Assembly (NCBI GenBank): GCA_958496175.1
Contig: OY292279.1
Location: forward strand, 4,526,001-4,590,000
DNA: 64,000 nucleotides
DNA from: Sisyra terminalis
Taxonomy: Eukaryota > Arthropoda > Insecta > Neuroptera > Sisyridae
Reading direction: 5' to 3'
The notes under the pieces were generated by a model. That model did no database searches. It saw only the letters and a list, made by a program, of their open reading frames with translations, and was not told the origin of the DNA. A program made the translations under genes and the position numbers. Below, one piece after another: positions 45,199-58,260 of this stretch. How positions within the stretch are numbered: position 1 is the stretch's first letter; the number at the start of each line of letters is the position of its first letter.

Positions 45199-48007
45199 GT
45201 TAGAAAGCCGCAAGTCCATTCGATTTATAAATAGAAATTAACGATTTTATAAATATAGCACCACACTTGTCAACTATGTGACAATTGCACGAGGTGCCAA
45301 TCCGAAAATACGCTTTGTCATTGGCTCTTTGTCCACTTATATAACATACATAAATTTATTTGAGTAAAAAATTTCTCGAAAAATCATTTACGCCAATAGC
45401 CATTGTTATTCTAATGACCAAAAATCCGGTCGATGTGCCGATGTGGCGCCACAATATTACGCCAAACCAAACAAATTTCACTAATAAATTTCGCTAATTA
45501 AGTGGAAATTTGCTGGACGGGTTTGATGCCACACGGGCAGGTGGAAGGTGTGAATATTAATGATATTGTTTCAATTTAATTTATCGCCCCCAACATCGCG
45601 GAAATTGAAAAATTAATATTTAATTTACGGCTACCACTAAATTGATTCGTTGTCTTACAAAAAAAAAATGAGTTTAAAAATAGAATTGAAACAGTTTTGT
45701 CCTAGAAAGTAATTATTTAGTTTAATTTTACGAATATTGATTGGAACAATGGAGTTATACGTCGTACGGGCGTCCAACAGTTGGAGGTCAGGGGTGCAAT
45801 CGTGAATAAAATTTAATGGAAAGCAAAAAATAAAAATCGTCGAAAAAAAAACCTCTTTACAAATCAATGACGATTTACTATAGATCCGTGTTTGGTTGAC
45901 TCTTATGAATATTTATCATTTAGTATGTTTTTCATGAAATTCAGATAAAACGCATTTTGTGTTATTGATGACGTTGGATTGATGGCGCAAGCTTGTCCAA
46001 GTTATGACGTTTTCCGTTGCAAGACGTAGTAGCTAATCGGGTAAACATTTATTGCGGAAAAACATCAAATTTTTTTTAATGTATTTCAAAAAAAAAAAAT
46101 AACAATAATAATAATTCCCAGCCACGACAGGATGTTTTACAAGGAAGTGGTTGAGATGATTTTTTATTTTTGTCGAAAAATTTTCCGGTCAAACGATAAA
46201 CAATTCAAATGATTTTAGGAAGTTGCATTTTTCAACTTCACTTATATTGCTTTTGGAATTGGGGAAAATGACGAAAAATTGAGGAAATGTCTTCATTGGA
46301 TGATTTTAAAATATTCACACCCCCCTCCCCGTTAACAAAAAAAACTTTGGCTACATCAAAAGAAAATCATCGTTTTTCTTCAACTCCATCAATTTTCGTT
46401 CTCTCAAAAAAATTTCCACCATAAATTAAGGCCTAAACCCAAGGGTACCAATTTTCATGCAGGCATCTTATTGAAATCAATTTTAGACGATTATTATTCC
46501 CTAAGGATTTACGATTTCAATCTTCTTCTTCCTGTTTTCAACATTTTCCACCACTATAGAGGCTAAGCATTCATCAAAAAGTATTTAAGAACTTTTTTTG
46601 CCGGCCATTCATTAATATGATTTAAAAGTTAATAGAATTGGTACAATCTTTGCAACTTTTGCATTTTTCCAAAGATAAATCATGCCAATAGATTTTTCAA
46701 TTATTCAATGATAAATTATAGATCAACCACTTGTTGTTCCAAGCTACTTTGATTGGTCCAATGGTTGGCAAAAAAGATTTTTCTTTTGGTTCAAAGAATT
46801 TGACAATGATTTAAATTTTTTCAAAGATGAATCATCCCTTTGGATCTATAGATCATTCAAGGATAAATTATAGATCAACCACTAGTGGTTTCAGGCTACT
46901 TTGATAGGTTAAAAAGCTAGCAAAATAATTTTTCTAATTGAAAGAATTTAGTTATAATTTAGAAGTAAACCGAATTGTTTCGATGAATTTTGCATTTAGA
47001 TCCATAGATCATCCAAGGAAAACCGAAAAATCAACCACTTGTTCTTTCATTTTGCTTAGAATGAATTGATCTAGATCAATTCATTTTAGAAGAGTACAAG
47101 AAGAAATTTTTTTCTCCAAGTTAAGTTGATCGAATATTTTTCTCAATAGATCAACGATTTCAGTTCTTCTTCTTTTTTTTTCGGCATTTTTTATCACCGT
47201 AGAAGCTTAAGCATTCCCAAAAAGCTGCTTTCAGCAGTCATTTTCGAAAGTCATTGAGATGATTTGGAAATAAATAGAATTGTTGCAATCTTTGCAATTT
47301 TTAATATATCTCTTTTAAATTTTCCAAAGATATATTTCCATATATTTCCATTTAGATCTAGAGATCATTCAAAGATTAATTATAGATCAACCACTTGTTG
47401 TTTTAGGCTACTTTCATTGATTAAAGTGTTGGAAAAAGAGTTATTCTAGATAATAACTTTTAGAAGAGTACTAGAACAATTTTTTTGTCCAAGTTAAGTT
47501 GATCGATATTTTTCTCAATAGATCAACGATTTCAATTCTTCTTCTTTTTTCGGCAATTTTAGCATCGTAGAAACTATTCCTTAATTGTTGTTTTTGTAGG
47601 CATTTTCAAAAATCATTGAAATGATTTGGAAATAAACAGAATTGTTGAAATCTTTGCAATTTTTGGTATATCTCTTTTAATTTTTCCAACGATATATCTT
47701 TCATTTGGGTCTATAGATCATCCATAGTCAAATTATAGATCAACCACTTGTTGTTTCAGGTTACTTTCATTAGTCAAAGTGTTGGAGAAATAATTTTTCT
47801 AGATAATTACTTTTAGAAGAGTACTAGAAGAAATTTTTTTGTTCAAGTTCCGTTGATTGTTGATTTTCTAAGATCTACGATTCCAATTCTTCTTCTTCCT
47901 TTTTTTTGACATTTTTTTTGATCTATAGAAAGGCTAAATATTCATCAGCTAGTATTTAAGAATTGTTTTTAATAGTCATTTTTGGAAATCATTCAAATAA
48001 TTTGGAA

Positions 48008-48803
48008 GTAAAAAAAATTGTTACAACCTTTGTAATTTTTGGTATTATTTTTAATTTTTCCAAAGATATATCTTTCATTTGGATCTTTAGATCATTCAAG
48101 GATAAACTGTAGATCAATTTCTAGGCTAATTTAATTGACCACTAAGTAACCAAATTGGAAACTTTTCAGGATATTTTTGGTGGTCTTATGATTTCTTCAG
48201 CAGTATAGATCCTTCTGGATTATCTTCTTTGTATAACTAATGGTATATCTTAGAGTATTGTTTCCTAACCGGTGGTCCGCGGACCCCTGGGGGTCCGCGG
48301 TCCCATTTGAAAAAGTTTGTTTTCTGTTTTTTTAATTTAATGAACGAATACTAAAATATAAGGCATTATGCTTGATTTCCTTGGGAGTGCGCGGCTGAAA
48401 AAGGTGTAAAAAAATTGTTACAACCTTTGTAATTTTTAGTATTATTTTTCATTTTTCCAAAGATATATCATTCATTTGGATCTTTAGATCATTCAAGGAT
48501 AAACTGTAGATCAATTTCTAGGCTACTTTAATTGACCACTAACTAACCAAATTGGAAACTTTTCACGATATTTTTGGTGGTCTTATGATTTCTTCAGCAG
48601 TATAGATTCTTCTGGGTTATCTTCTTTGCATAACTAATGGTATATCTTAGAGCATTGTTTCTTAACCGGTGGTCCGCGGACCCCTGGGGGTCCGCGGTCC
48701 CATTTGAAAAAGTTTGTTTTCTGTTTTTCTAATTTAATAAAGGAATACTAAAATATTAGGCATTATGCTTGATTTCCTTGGGGGTGCGCGGCTGAGAAAG
48801 GTT
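48008..48803 (+). repeat. 398-bp tandem duplication with breakpoint inside a MITE
   Basis: Unit 1 is 48008-48405 and unit 2 starts at 48406 with the same GTAAAAAAATTGTTACAACC. The right breakpoint of unit 1 falls in the hAT-type MITE, which is therefore cut short in the left copy (48256-48405) and whole in the right one. Confidence 0.85.
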
Positions 48804-48814
48804 AGGAACCACTG
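48653..48814. mobile_element. hAT-type MITE, 162 bp, 8-bp target duplication
   Basis: The ends are CATTGTTTCTTAACCGGTGG and GGTTAGGAACCACTG. TCTTAGAG is duplicated at 48645-48652 and 48815-48822. Near the left end is a G+C-rich palindrome, CCGCGGACCCC joined to GGGGTCCGCGG, a common subterminal feature of hAT MITEs. A truncated twin lies at 48256-48405. Confidence 0.85.
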
Positions 48815-48822
48815 TCTTAGAG

Positions 48823-50380
48823 TAAAAGTTACAAAGAACAACAATTTGATAAATCAGTATGCCGAATGCACGGATTGTTTTATAAATTCTCCAGAAAAAC
48901 TTGTGTAAGTTTTGAGAATAATAAAAAATATTTTTCCCAAATTTTAGCTATAAATTTTCCTCCAACTCTTCTAGTAAATTGATTTGATTAACTCCTAGGT
49001 GGTTACCAGAAGAAGAATCTTTTAAAAAAAAATTGTAGTTTAACTTGAAGATCTTAATCAATTTGGTAGGCAAACGATATTTTCTTTTGAGATTTTGGAA
49101 GTTATTTCGTGGAAATGTTTGGTAGGGGATGCAATTGAAGTAAAGAGGATTTTATGGTAAATTTTTGATTCAATTTTGCGTTGAATATCTGATTTTTTTT
49201 CTGTATAAAGGCAACTAGAAGTTTTTACTGTACAAGATTCATTGAAACGATGAGAAACGTGGTTTTTTTTGCAGTTAAACAAATAAAAGGCGCTATTTTA
49301 TCTCCGGATGTGTAATATTTAGTTTTGTAATTATGAATTATAACTGATAAACCAGATGTTTGCCATGATGCCGCATTTGTATGACTAATATAAGACGACA
49401 TAACTTTGTCGTTTCATAAACGTCCGTTATTTGAATTTTTTTCGTTCATTGTTCTTGACAATATGGAATGCATTGCATGTAATTACGGTCACTGTTGCAA
49501 CGGATGTGGGCAGAATGTTTTTTTTTCTTTTTTTCTGGTTAGGCCATTTGCTTGGGCCCCTACGCACGCGGCGATTTCAAGAAAATTTCCCGACACTTTC
49601 GAACATTATTCAATATACTAATCTGCCAGACAAAATCAAGGCTTTGAAATTTGTTGATTGAATATATTTAGTACTAAATATGCATAGTGGAATATTGGTG
49701 CTAAAGTCCGTTAATTGTCATCACAACTATTGCTTCATGTTATCAAACAAAAATGATTTCAACATACGTTGTAAGAATAACTGGGGCAAGGCAACCAGGA
49801 TAAAACACCGGCACCAATTTGGCGCCACATTTCAAAAAAAAAACAGACAAAGAGAGAACAAGATAACCAGGATATCGGCTAAAAATAATTCCAATATTAA
49901 ATTACCAACGACCCAACAAAAAAACCCTGAAGACTTGAGAGGCGAAGCATGTGAAGTCGATGCAAGTCGACCAGACTATAAAGGTATAGAAGAAATCCCT
50001 TCTAAGGTCGCGGTTTTATGAAAGGCAAAAAATAAACTTACCTACCTCAACTCTCAATGCTGCCATATTACCAGTTTTGAAAAATGTTGGGGTTTTTTTG
50101 TGGAATCATGCAATTGCATTCATGCAAGTCGATTTTTATTCCAAGTGGCGTCATTGAACCGATCGAAGCTTGGGATCCCAATAATTGATCACTTATTAAA
50201 ATTTTTCAATAATAAAATGATTCGCTTTAAAATTCTCATAAGTGATCTATGCATCTTCTAGGCTTCCCGTCTTAAGAACATAAACCAAAAAAATCCAAAA
50301 ATCTTGATAACTTCCAGAATTCTGTTGATCTTTCACTGATTAATCAAATTTTTGTGTCTGGGAAAATTCTACTTCAGTAT
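48823..50380. other. Intron stretch without recognised features
   Basis: Two moderately G+C-rich patches near 49480-49580 and 49900-50030. The second carries an open frame on + (49680-50021) ending in a coding-like stretch (EDLRGEACEVDASRPDYKG). It has no start with good context and no splice partner that I can see. It may be a transposon remnant. Confidence 0.3.
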
Positions 50381-52768
50381 ATATAACTGAAGAGGTTGCA
50401 TTCCTTAAGAGAATCTATAGATCATTTCAGGATAAATTGTACATCAACCACTTGTTGTTTCAAGTTACCTTGATCGTTCAAAGGATTGGCAAAAGAATTG
50501 TTCTAGTTCAAAGAATTTGACTATGATTTAAACCAGTTTAAAGATAAATCTTGCATTTAGATCCATTCTTGGATGATCTATAAATCATCCAAAGATAAAC
50601 TATATATCTAAAGTATAATTGTTGAAAGAATTCGGCTGGAATTTAATAATAGACAAAATTGTTTCAATTATTTTGACTTTTGTATTTTCTTTTATCATTT
50701 TTCAAAAATAAACCTTGTATTCGGATCTATAGATCACCCAAAAAAAAAACTTATAGATCAACCATGTGTTGTTTCAAATCACTTTGATTGGTCAAAAGCT
50801 TGACAAAAGAATTATTTAGATAAAAAAATTAAGAAAAGTACTATTTTTTTTTTTTTGGTCCACTTTTGCCAGCATTTTTGATCACTGTAGAGGATTAAGC
50901 ATTAATTAATCAGTTAGTGTTTTAGGGCTCTTCTTAGTAATCATTCATTGATATGATTTAGAAATGGTGACAAAATTGGTTCAATCATTGTAATTTTTGT
51001 ATCTTCTGTCATTTTTTCAAAGATAATATTGCCTTTAGATCTATAGACTTACCAATGATAAATTATAGATCAACCACTTGTTAATTTAAGTTTCTTTCAG
51101 TGGTCAAGGGATTGGAAAAATAATTGTTCTAGTTGAAAAAATTGGCTATGATTTAGAAGTGGACAGAATTGGTTCAATCTGTGTGATAAACCATGCATTT
51201 GGATTTATAGATCATTCCTGGATCAATTATAAATCAACGATTGGTCAAAACGCTGCCAAAAGAATTGATCCAGATGAACATTTTTAGAGGAGAATTAGAA
51301 GATTTTTTTTTTGGACCAAGTCAAGTTTGTCGATATTTTTTTCAAAAGATCAACGATTTTAATTCTTCTTCTTCCTTTTTTTCGACATTTTTGTTATCAA
51401 AAATGGTTACTTACATCAGTGAGTATTTAAGGGTTTTTTTCTAGTAGCCAATTGAAAATGATCGAAAAGAATTTCTGGAATCTTTTCCTTTTTGGCAAAG
51501 ATAAATCTTCCTCTCAGAATTTTTCCAAAAATAATATTACCTTTAGATCTATAAACTATTCAATGATAAATTATTGATTAACCACTTGCATCAGAAAATG
51601 AGAATCCTGATCTTCTAGATGCATCTAGAGGCCTCAAATATCATTTATTAATAATCAGTGATTCCAAAAACTATCAGGTACCAAAATATAATGAATTAAT
51701 GCATTTATTTGCAGAAAATCTGGATTGAAGTTATCCCCTTAAAGTACTTTTGGTTCTCCAAAGAAAAAAATATCAAAATTTGTTTTCAAAAGTAATTGGA
51801 ATCCCAATTTTGAAAATTTGAAAGAAAAAATTCAAGAAATCCAAGATAATAGATATTTGGCTTTGAACAACATCCATTGTTATTATGTTTTAATTCTCCT
51901 GAAGAAGTTGGAAATAAATACCTACGAAACGTTGGGATGATTTGAAAATTTAACATCTTATTATTTGAGTCCAAGTTCCCAAGAATATTATTAATTAAAA
52001 TAGATAAATTTTCTTTTTTGATAGTTTTGATATATCAAAATACTTAAACGTTTTTTTGACTTTAAAACTTCCAAAATAGATCTTTAAAAATCCATGGTTC
52101 TGATAAAAAAAATGGCCAATTATTAATCTTTGATCTTCGGCAGGAATTCCTTGCAGAAATCCACCATATTTTCCTGGTTAGAAAGTGGATTCTAGCCACT
52201 CTAACTTAAGGGAATTTAAAAATCATTTAAAATCGAAATTCCACTTGAATTCTACTTTAATTATAATTATAAAAGGAAATCTTCTAGACTGTAACGATTG
52301 TATGGGTAAAGAGAAGGGTAGGAAGTGAGCGGGATTATAAATTTTACGATTTCTTGCTACAAGACCTTTTCATTACTTTCTCATTTCTAGAAGCCAATAA
52401 AAATGTATTGACTTTGAAATTTTTATATACTTTTCCTCTAAAATACAAATAATTTGATCAAAAGTTATTAGATTACATTTGTTATCTATGGAAAATATAA
52501 ACGAGGTTACTTCAATTAGTAACTGTTCCTTGATAAATAATGCCTCGAACAATATAAACAGTGATATATATATCTTTCAATAAAAAAAAAATATTCAAAA
52601 TCAAATGTAATTTGAATAAAATTATGGTCGCAATTGAAAGTAGACATTGGCATAAATATGGCAACAATTGCGATGCAAATTACTGCAAGAAAACTTGCAC
52701 TTCCTCAAAGGCGAAGCCTTGAATCGAATTCTCCATACAATTGATCGGAAAGGTGTGCACTAATTTAC

Positions 52769-52862
52769 CTGATGGTAACAGCCAGGAGTACAATGATGAC
52801 TCCGACCAGGATCATTGCAATAAGGACACCACATATCATGTAAAAACTGTCGTTGGGTGCAT
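52769..52862 (-). CDS. Transmembrane exon of single-pass membrane protein
   Basis: A 94-nt exon with acceptor TTTCAG and donor ATCAG, then GTAAAT. It encodes APNDSFYMICGVLIAMILVG followed by VIIVLLAVTI, one clear membrane-spanning helix of about 23 residues after a short polar lead. It enters with two bases and leaves with two bases of a split codon. Its end phase fits the proposed acceptor at 31114, which would place basic residues directly after the helix, as expected on the cytoplasmic side (extracellular N-terminus). Ectodomain exons must lie to the right of the window or be unrecognised at 53-64 kb. Family unknown. Confidence 0.78.
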
Positions 52863-53339
52863 CTGAAACAATAATAAGAGCAACATGAGAATTGTGGAAG
52901 TTTCCAGTCCTATTAATAGAACAAATATTGTATTATGGGAGTGGTGTGATAAGGTGGGATACTTAATTCATCGATTATCAGATAGAAAACAGTTTGATTT
53001 AATTTGATTAGTTTGTTTTCGATCGACAATTGGTTCGATTATGGGGTGACGAGGAAAAAAAATTCCATGAAAAACAACACGGTTTCGTTGTAAATTGGAT
53101 TTGGGACTTCAATTGGGGAACCAATCAAGAAATATATCACCGCGGGAGTACACACGCGGGAGTATACAGTTGAATAAAAATATCGAAAAAATTTAGCGTT
53201 CAATGCCTTCATTTCAGAGCCGAATTTTCTAAAAAGAAAAGTCAATTTCCCCTTGAAATTTTTATTATTAAATATATTAAGTGGGTCCCAAAAATTTTAA
53301 TCCAGGGACCCCTACAAGCCAATATATGGACTCGCTTCT

Positions 53340-55400
53340 TTTAACACGACAAATGATTCCCAAATGATTTAATCAAATTTTTTAGTAATTTTTTCTATAG
53401 TAATTATTAGACTGATTCAAAAAAAATTATGATTTTTTTTGTCTTAATTATATCGAAAATATTGTTGGAAATGACAAAAAAAATCCTGTAAAAGTTTAAG
53501 CTCTTAATATTAAATATTAAGAGGTGCCGCATCGCAAATTTCGATTTTCCATTTACAATAACATGGGAACAATATTCTTTTGCACTTTGGAATTTTATAG
53601 CTCACGTTGGTGACAATATTTCGGAATGACTAAGATATATTCTTGTAGAAAATTAAATGATCTACAAAAAAGGTCTTGTACAAGTTTTTGATATATTTAT
53701 TCCTTCAAAAGTTATGCGAGATCAAAGTTGAACTAAAGAGAAATTTTATTATTTTTTTCAATTTTTTGACGCAACCATCAATTTTATGAGAAAATTTTAT
53801 GGGACATTTTTTGAAGAGCACTTTTTTTCTATAACTTATCTCTGTAAAAGTTTTTGATACTTTTCACAGGTCCTAAGTTATTTAATTAAAATAAAAAAAA
53901 TAATTTTTATGTTAAAAATATAATAATTTAGGGAATTTTCAGTTTAATGCAAATAACTTAGGACCTGTGAAAAATATCAATAACTTTTATGGAGGTAAGT
54001 TATAGAAAAAAAAGTGCTCTACAAAAAATGTCCTACAAAATTTTCTCATAAAATCGATGGTTGCGTCAAAAAATTGAAGAAATATTAAAATTTCGTAATA
54101 AAGAAGAAATTGAGTATCATAAGACATATATATATATATATATATATATTATTATCCATTAAAATTTCTCTTTAGTTTAATTTTGACCTCGAATAACATT
54201 TGAAAGAATAAATATATCAAAAACTTGTAAGACACCTTTTTTGTAGATTGTTAAATTTTCTACAAGAATATACCTTGGTCATTTCGAAATATTGTCACTA
54301 ACGTGAGCTATAAAATTCCAAAGTGCAAGAGAATATTGTTCCCATGTTATTTAAATGGAAAATCGAAATTTGCGATGCGGCACCTCTTTTATTATTAAGA
54401 TATATTAAGATATATTATAAGATAAGATATATTAAGAGCTTAAACTTTCACAGGATTTTTTTTGTCATTCCCAACAATATTTTCGATATAATTAAGAAAA
54501 AAAAATCATCATTTTTTTTTGAATCAGTCTTGTAATTATACAACAAGTCTTTCTCCTTATGATTATAGTACCCAAAAGTCTATTTTTTAAAATTTAGATG
54601 TAAAACAAACATATTTTTAAGAACTAAATTTCAAATCTCATACTAAATAATTTAAACAAGTAAGGCGATTTCCATCAGATAATATCAACGTTTTTTTTTT
54701 GTATTTAAATTTTAACCATTAAAGGATTTTTCAAAGTTTATGTTACCCATTTTGGGGTAAGGGGCATTTTTTTTCGGTGTCTGAAGTCTGACAAAGTTTA
54801 TCAACAAATTTTAATTCATAGAATTCCAATGAATAATTTTATAGACAAGATGGCATTCAAATGGTGAGGGATAGTTTAATCTTATGATACATCCTTCAAC
54901 GGGGAAAAAGTATCAAAACATTTGATTTTCAACCAATGCAATTATTAAACACGCCTTTCAATGCAACAAATGATCCTCAAATGAATTAATCAAATTTTTC
55001 TATAGTAATTATACAACAAGTCTTTCTTCTTATGATTATAATACACAAGAGTCCATTTTTTGAAAACTCAGGTGTAAAAAAGAAATATTTTTATGAACTA
55101 AATCTCATACTTAATTATTTCAATAGTAAAAGCGTTTCCCACCAGATAATATCAACGTTTTTTTTTTTTTTTTTAAAGAATGTTAACCATGAAAGGATTT
55201 TTCAAAGTTTATGTTACCCACTTTGGGGTAAGGGACATTTTGTTTGTTTTCTGAAGCCTGAAAAAGTTTGTGAAAAAATTTTAATTCATTGAGTTCAAAT
55301 AAATTATTTTGTAGACAAGATGGCATTCCAATGGGGAGGGATCATTAAATCTTAAAATATTGTACATCCTTTTCATCTAATGCAACTATTAAAAAGCCTG
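53340..55400 (+). repeat. Tandem duplication with filled and empty transposon site
   Basis: Unit 1 is about 53340-53407 plus 54532-54957; unit 2 is about 54958-55400. Both share CAAATGATNCNCAAATGA, TCTATAGTAATTAT, CAACAAGTCTTTCTNCTTATG and AGACAAGATGGCATTC. Unit 2 reads straight through the point where the foldback element sits in unit 1. Confidence 0.8.
53408..54531. mobile_element. Foldback element, 1,124 bp, 8-bp target duplication
   Basis: The ends are TAGACTGATTC and GAATCAGTCTT. GTAATTAT is duplicated at 53400-53407 and 54532-54539. Two arms of about 500 bp are inverted around a centre near 53930, with extra sequence and a TA microsatellite (54129-54150) in the right arm. No protein-coding capacity. 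The 8-bp duplication and TAG start fit a non-autonomous hAT-like element, although foldback elements of other origins exist. Confidence 0.85.
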
Positions 55401-55949
55401 AGTAAAAGTTTCCATATTTTTCAACGAAACAAAAAGACATTTTCTCATTGAAGCTATACGATGAAAGAAAAACCGATTTTTCCATAGGAAGCACGTGATT
55501 GTTGCATGTCCACTGAACAGAACAATACATCCATTTGTAATCGTATCTCGACTAGGATTTTTTCCACGAACTGATAGAATTTTCCATGAAAATCAATTCA
55601 CTTTTCGACCAGTTTTCCCTATTTAATATTTTTCAACCAAATATATATTTTTTTTTCTTTTCCACTAGTCGCGACGTTGTCACTAATTCCATTTATTAAT
55701 AGCGCCAATCCAGTTCTAATTATATTTGGGATTTATATTTAATTATATGGGAAGAGGCCTCCTGCTTGTACGATTTGGGAACACGTGGAACACAAATTCT
55801 TTATTATAATTAATAGCCAAGGGGGGTGGGGAGATGGGGCAGGAAAATATGTGGACATCTTGCAAGAGTTTGTGGAACAAAATAGGCCACAATGGGATAA
55901 ATGACCTATTTGAAATAGCTTTTGATACTTTTTTTTCAATTTGAAATTT

Positions 55950-58260
55950 AATGATTTCTCGGGATTTTTTTTTTTTGAGATTTCCTCCCTCAATTCGATG
56001 CCACCTGTTGATTTCACTTAGTGCCAACAATATAAATTTAAAACGGTAATAATTGAATAGAATGATCAATTTGATTACAAGTCTTAAGTCGAGGATCACT
56101 AGTGATCAATTGTTCTTCTATTAGTGGTAAATTTCTGCAATTTTTCCGGAAAAACCAATAAGTTATCGTATTATACCAATTAATTTTGTTTGATAAACTT
56201 TGGATAGTTTAATGACATTTTCTGCTTAAGAAGTTGGTCTTTTTCTAATTTCACGGGATTTCTCTTTCAAGTTTGCTATCTCAATCCTGTGCCACTTATT
56301 GGGTCCACTTTGTGCCAACAATATAAGATTAAATTGGCAACAATTGGAAGGCCAAGATTTAGTGGAACTTACTATAAAATTTCATCATAGTTTTACTTGG
56401 AAAAAATAGACATTTCACTAAAAATTTTCATAAAAGAAATGATAATCTTCTAGCTGGTGATTTTTTGCCGAATTTCATAAAATTACAGTTTAATTGTTGA
56501 AAACTTCAAACATGTCAACAAAAGGCAATTTCAATAAAATTATTGTTAGCAAAACTGTACTTTTTGGGCAAATTTTCAATGTTTTCCTTCTTTTGGATTA
56601 CTGGGTTTAAGTCTAGGATAACTAGTGACTACTTGATCCAAAATTTGAGAAAAGTTTCCCCATTTTTTCCGCTAAAACCCAAAAGTTATTGAAGGAAAAT
56701 AATTTAATTGTCTGATAAAAATAGACATTTCACTAAATATTTTCATAAAAGAAACGGTAATCTTTAAGCTGGCGATTTTTCCCCGAATTTCATCAAATAA
56801 CAGTTTAATTGTTGAAAACTTCAAATAGGTCAACAAAAGGAATTTTCAGTCAAATAATTGTTAGCAAAGCTGTACTATTTGGGCCAATTTTCAAAGTTTT
56901 TCCTACTTTTTGATTATTGGGTTTGAGTCTAGGATAACTAGTGACTGCTTGATCCAAAATTTGAAATAAGTTTCCTCATTTTTTCCGCTAAAACCCAAAA
57001 GTTATTGAAGGAAAATAATTTAATTGTCTGACGAAATCTCTGATAATTTCATGTATTTTTCTGCCTAAAAAATTGGGTTTCTCCCTAGTTCTGGGGATTT
57101 CTTTTTTGAGAATCCTTTCTCAATTTCCATATTTCCATATAATTCCATATTTCCATGAATATTATGTTAATCTTCCAGTTGATGAATTTAAACGCCCAGA
57201 CGAGCTTTAAGCCGCACTATTGTGATGGTGAACAGGAAATAATTGGATTAATCAATATTGGAATTTCCAATTTAACTTTGGCTAGCATAGCTGATTTTTT
57301 CGAGCAAATTCCCCGCTTTTTGATTGCTGGGTTTGAGTCTAGGATATCTAGTGACTCTTGATCCACAATTTGAGATAAGTTTCCCCATTTTTTCTGCTAA
57401 AACCAAAAAGTTATTGAAGGAAAACAATTTAATTGGTGGATGAAATCTCTGATAGTTTCATGTATTTTGCTGCATAAAAAAATGGGTTTCTCCTTAGTTC
57501 CGGGGATTTCTTTTTTGAGAATCCTTTCTCAATTTTATGCTATTTGATGTTTCTATTTAGTGGCAACAATATAAAACCAAAATGGTCAGAATTGAAAAGA
57601 GAAGATCGAGTGGAACTTACTATAGATCATCGATGAATTTTGCTTCCAAAAAAATATCGTTTAAATAAATATTTGTAGGAATATGATGTTAATCTTCCAG
57701 TTGATTATTTTATCATATGATTATTCAAAATATGGATTCATTGTTGAAAAATTGAAATGCCGAGAAAAGCTTTAAGCCATACTTTTGTGATGGCGAAAAG
57801 AAAATGTTTGGATTAATCAATACTAGATCTTTTTTGGGAAAATTTGCTCCATTTTGCACACTGGGTTTGAGTCTAGGATACCAAGAGACCACTTGATCCA
57901 CAATTTGAGATCTGTTTCCCATTTTTTTTCTGCTAGAACCAAAATTTTTCCTTGAAAACAATTAACTTTGTCGGGTAAGAAACTTTTGAAAATTTGATGA
58001 ATTTTTCGACTTATGAAATTGGTCTTTTTTCGATTACGGGAAATTTATTTCGCTAGATTGCTAACGCAATCCAGTGACACCTGTTGAATCCACTTGGTGC
58101 CAACAATGCAAAGCCAAAACGGTAACAATTGGAAGGATATGATCGACTGGATCTTATCATACATTTTCATCAATTTTTCATTGAAAAAAAAAGTGGATTT
58201 TTTGTTGATGATTATTAGCCGCATTTTTGGCCAAACTATTGTTTAATTCTTTCAAAATTT
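55950..58260. repeat. Diverged repeats with GAGTCTAGGATAACTAGTGAC motif
   Basis: Variants of GGGTTTGAGTCTAGGATAAC occur near 56603, 56918, 57327 and 57862. AACCAAAAAGTTATTGAAGG-like phrases follow each of the first three. GTGCCAACAATATAA-like phrases recur near 56022, 56304, 57552 and 58098. Reversed copies lie at about 63000-63700. Confidence 0.65.

Larger units (their letters stand above)
46300..51600. repeat. Diverged repeats with ATAGATCAACCACTTGTTG motif
   Basis: The motif or a variant recurs near 46720, 46870, 47030, 47390, 47730, 50440, 50755 and 51065. It is usually preceded by GATCTATAGATCATTCAA and followed by a TTTGATTGGTCAAA-like phrase. Copies are loosely spaced and interrupted at 48.0-50.3 kb. 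Probably an old satellite family. Confidence 0.6.
31115..52768 (-). other. Giant intron of the membrane-protein gene, 21.7 kb
   Basis: It is bounded by the donor GTAAAT after the membrane exon (52767-52768) and the proposed acceptor at 31115-31116. Most of it is satellite-like DNA: arrays at 32.2-34.3, 34.6-36.0, 36.45-36.8, 38.3-41.0 and 43.5-44.4 kb, and repeats of another family at 46.3-51.6 kb. Stretches at 41.0-43.4, 45.2-46.3, 48.8-50.3 and 51.6-52.7 kb hold nothing I can name. Confidence 0.5.

Noticed and set aside
49406..49621. Frame with CIACNYGHCCNGCG
   Set aside because: Cysteines cluster over one short stretch, then Phe-rich low-complexity sequence follows. No promoter, splice sites or relatives recognised.
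52624..52722. 32-residue cysteine-containing frame on + (NNCDANYCKKTC)
   Set aside because: It looks peptide-like but has no signal peptide, upstream exon or acceptor in phase, and is antisense near the membrane exon. Chance is likelier.
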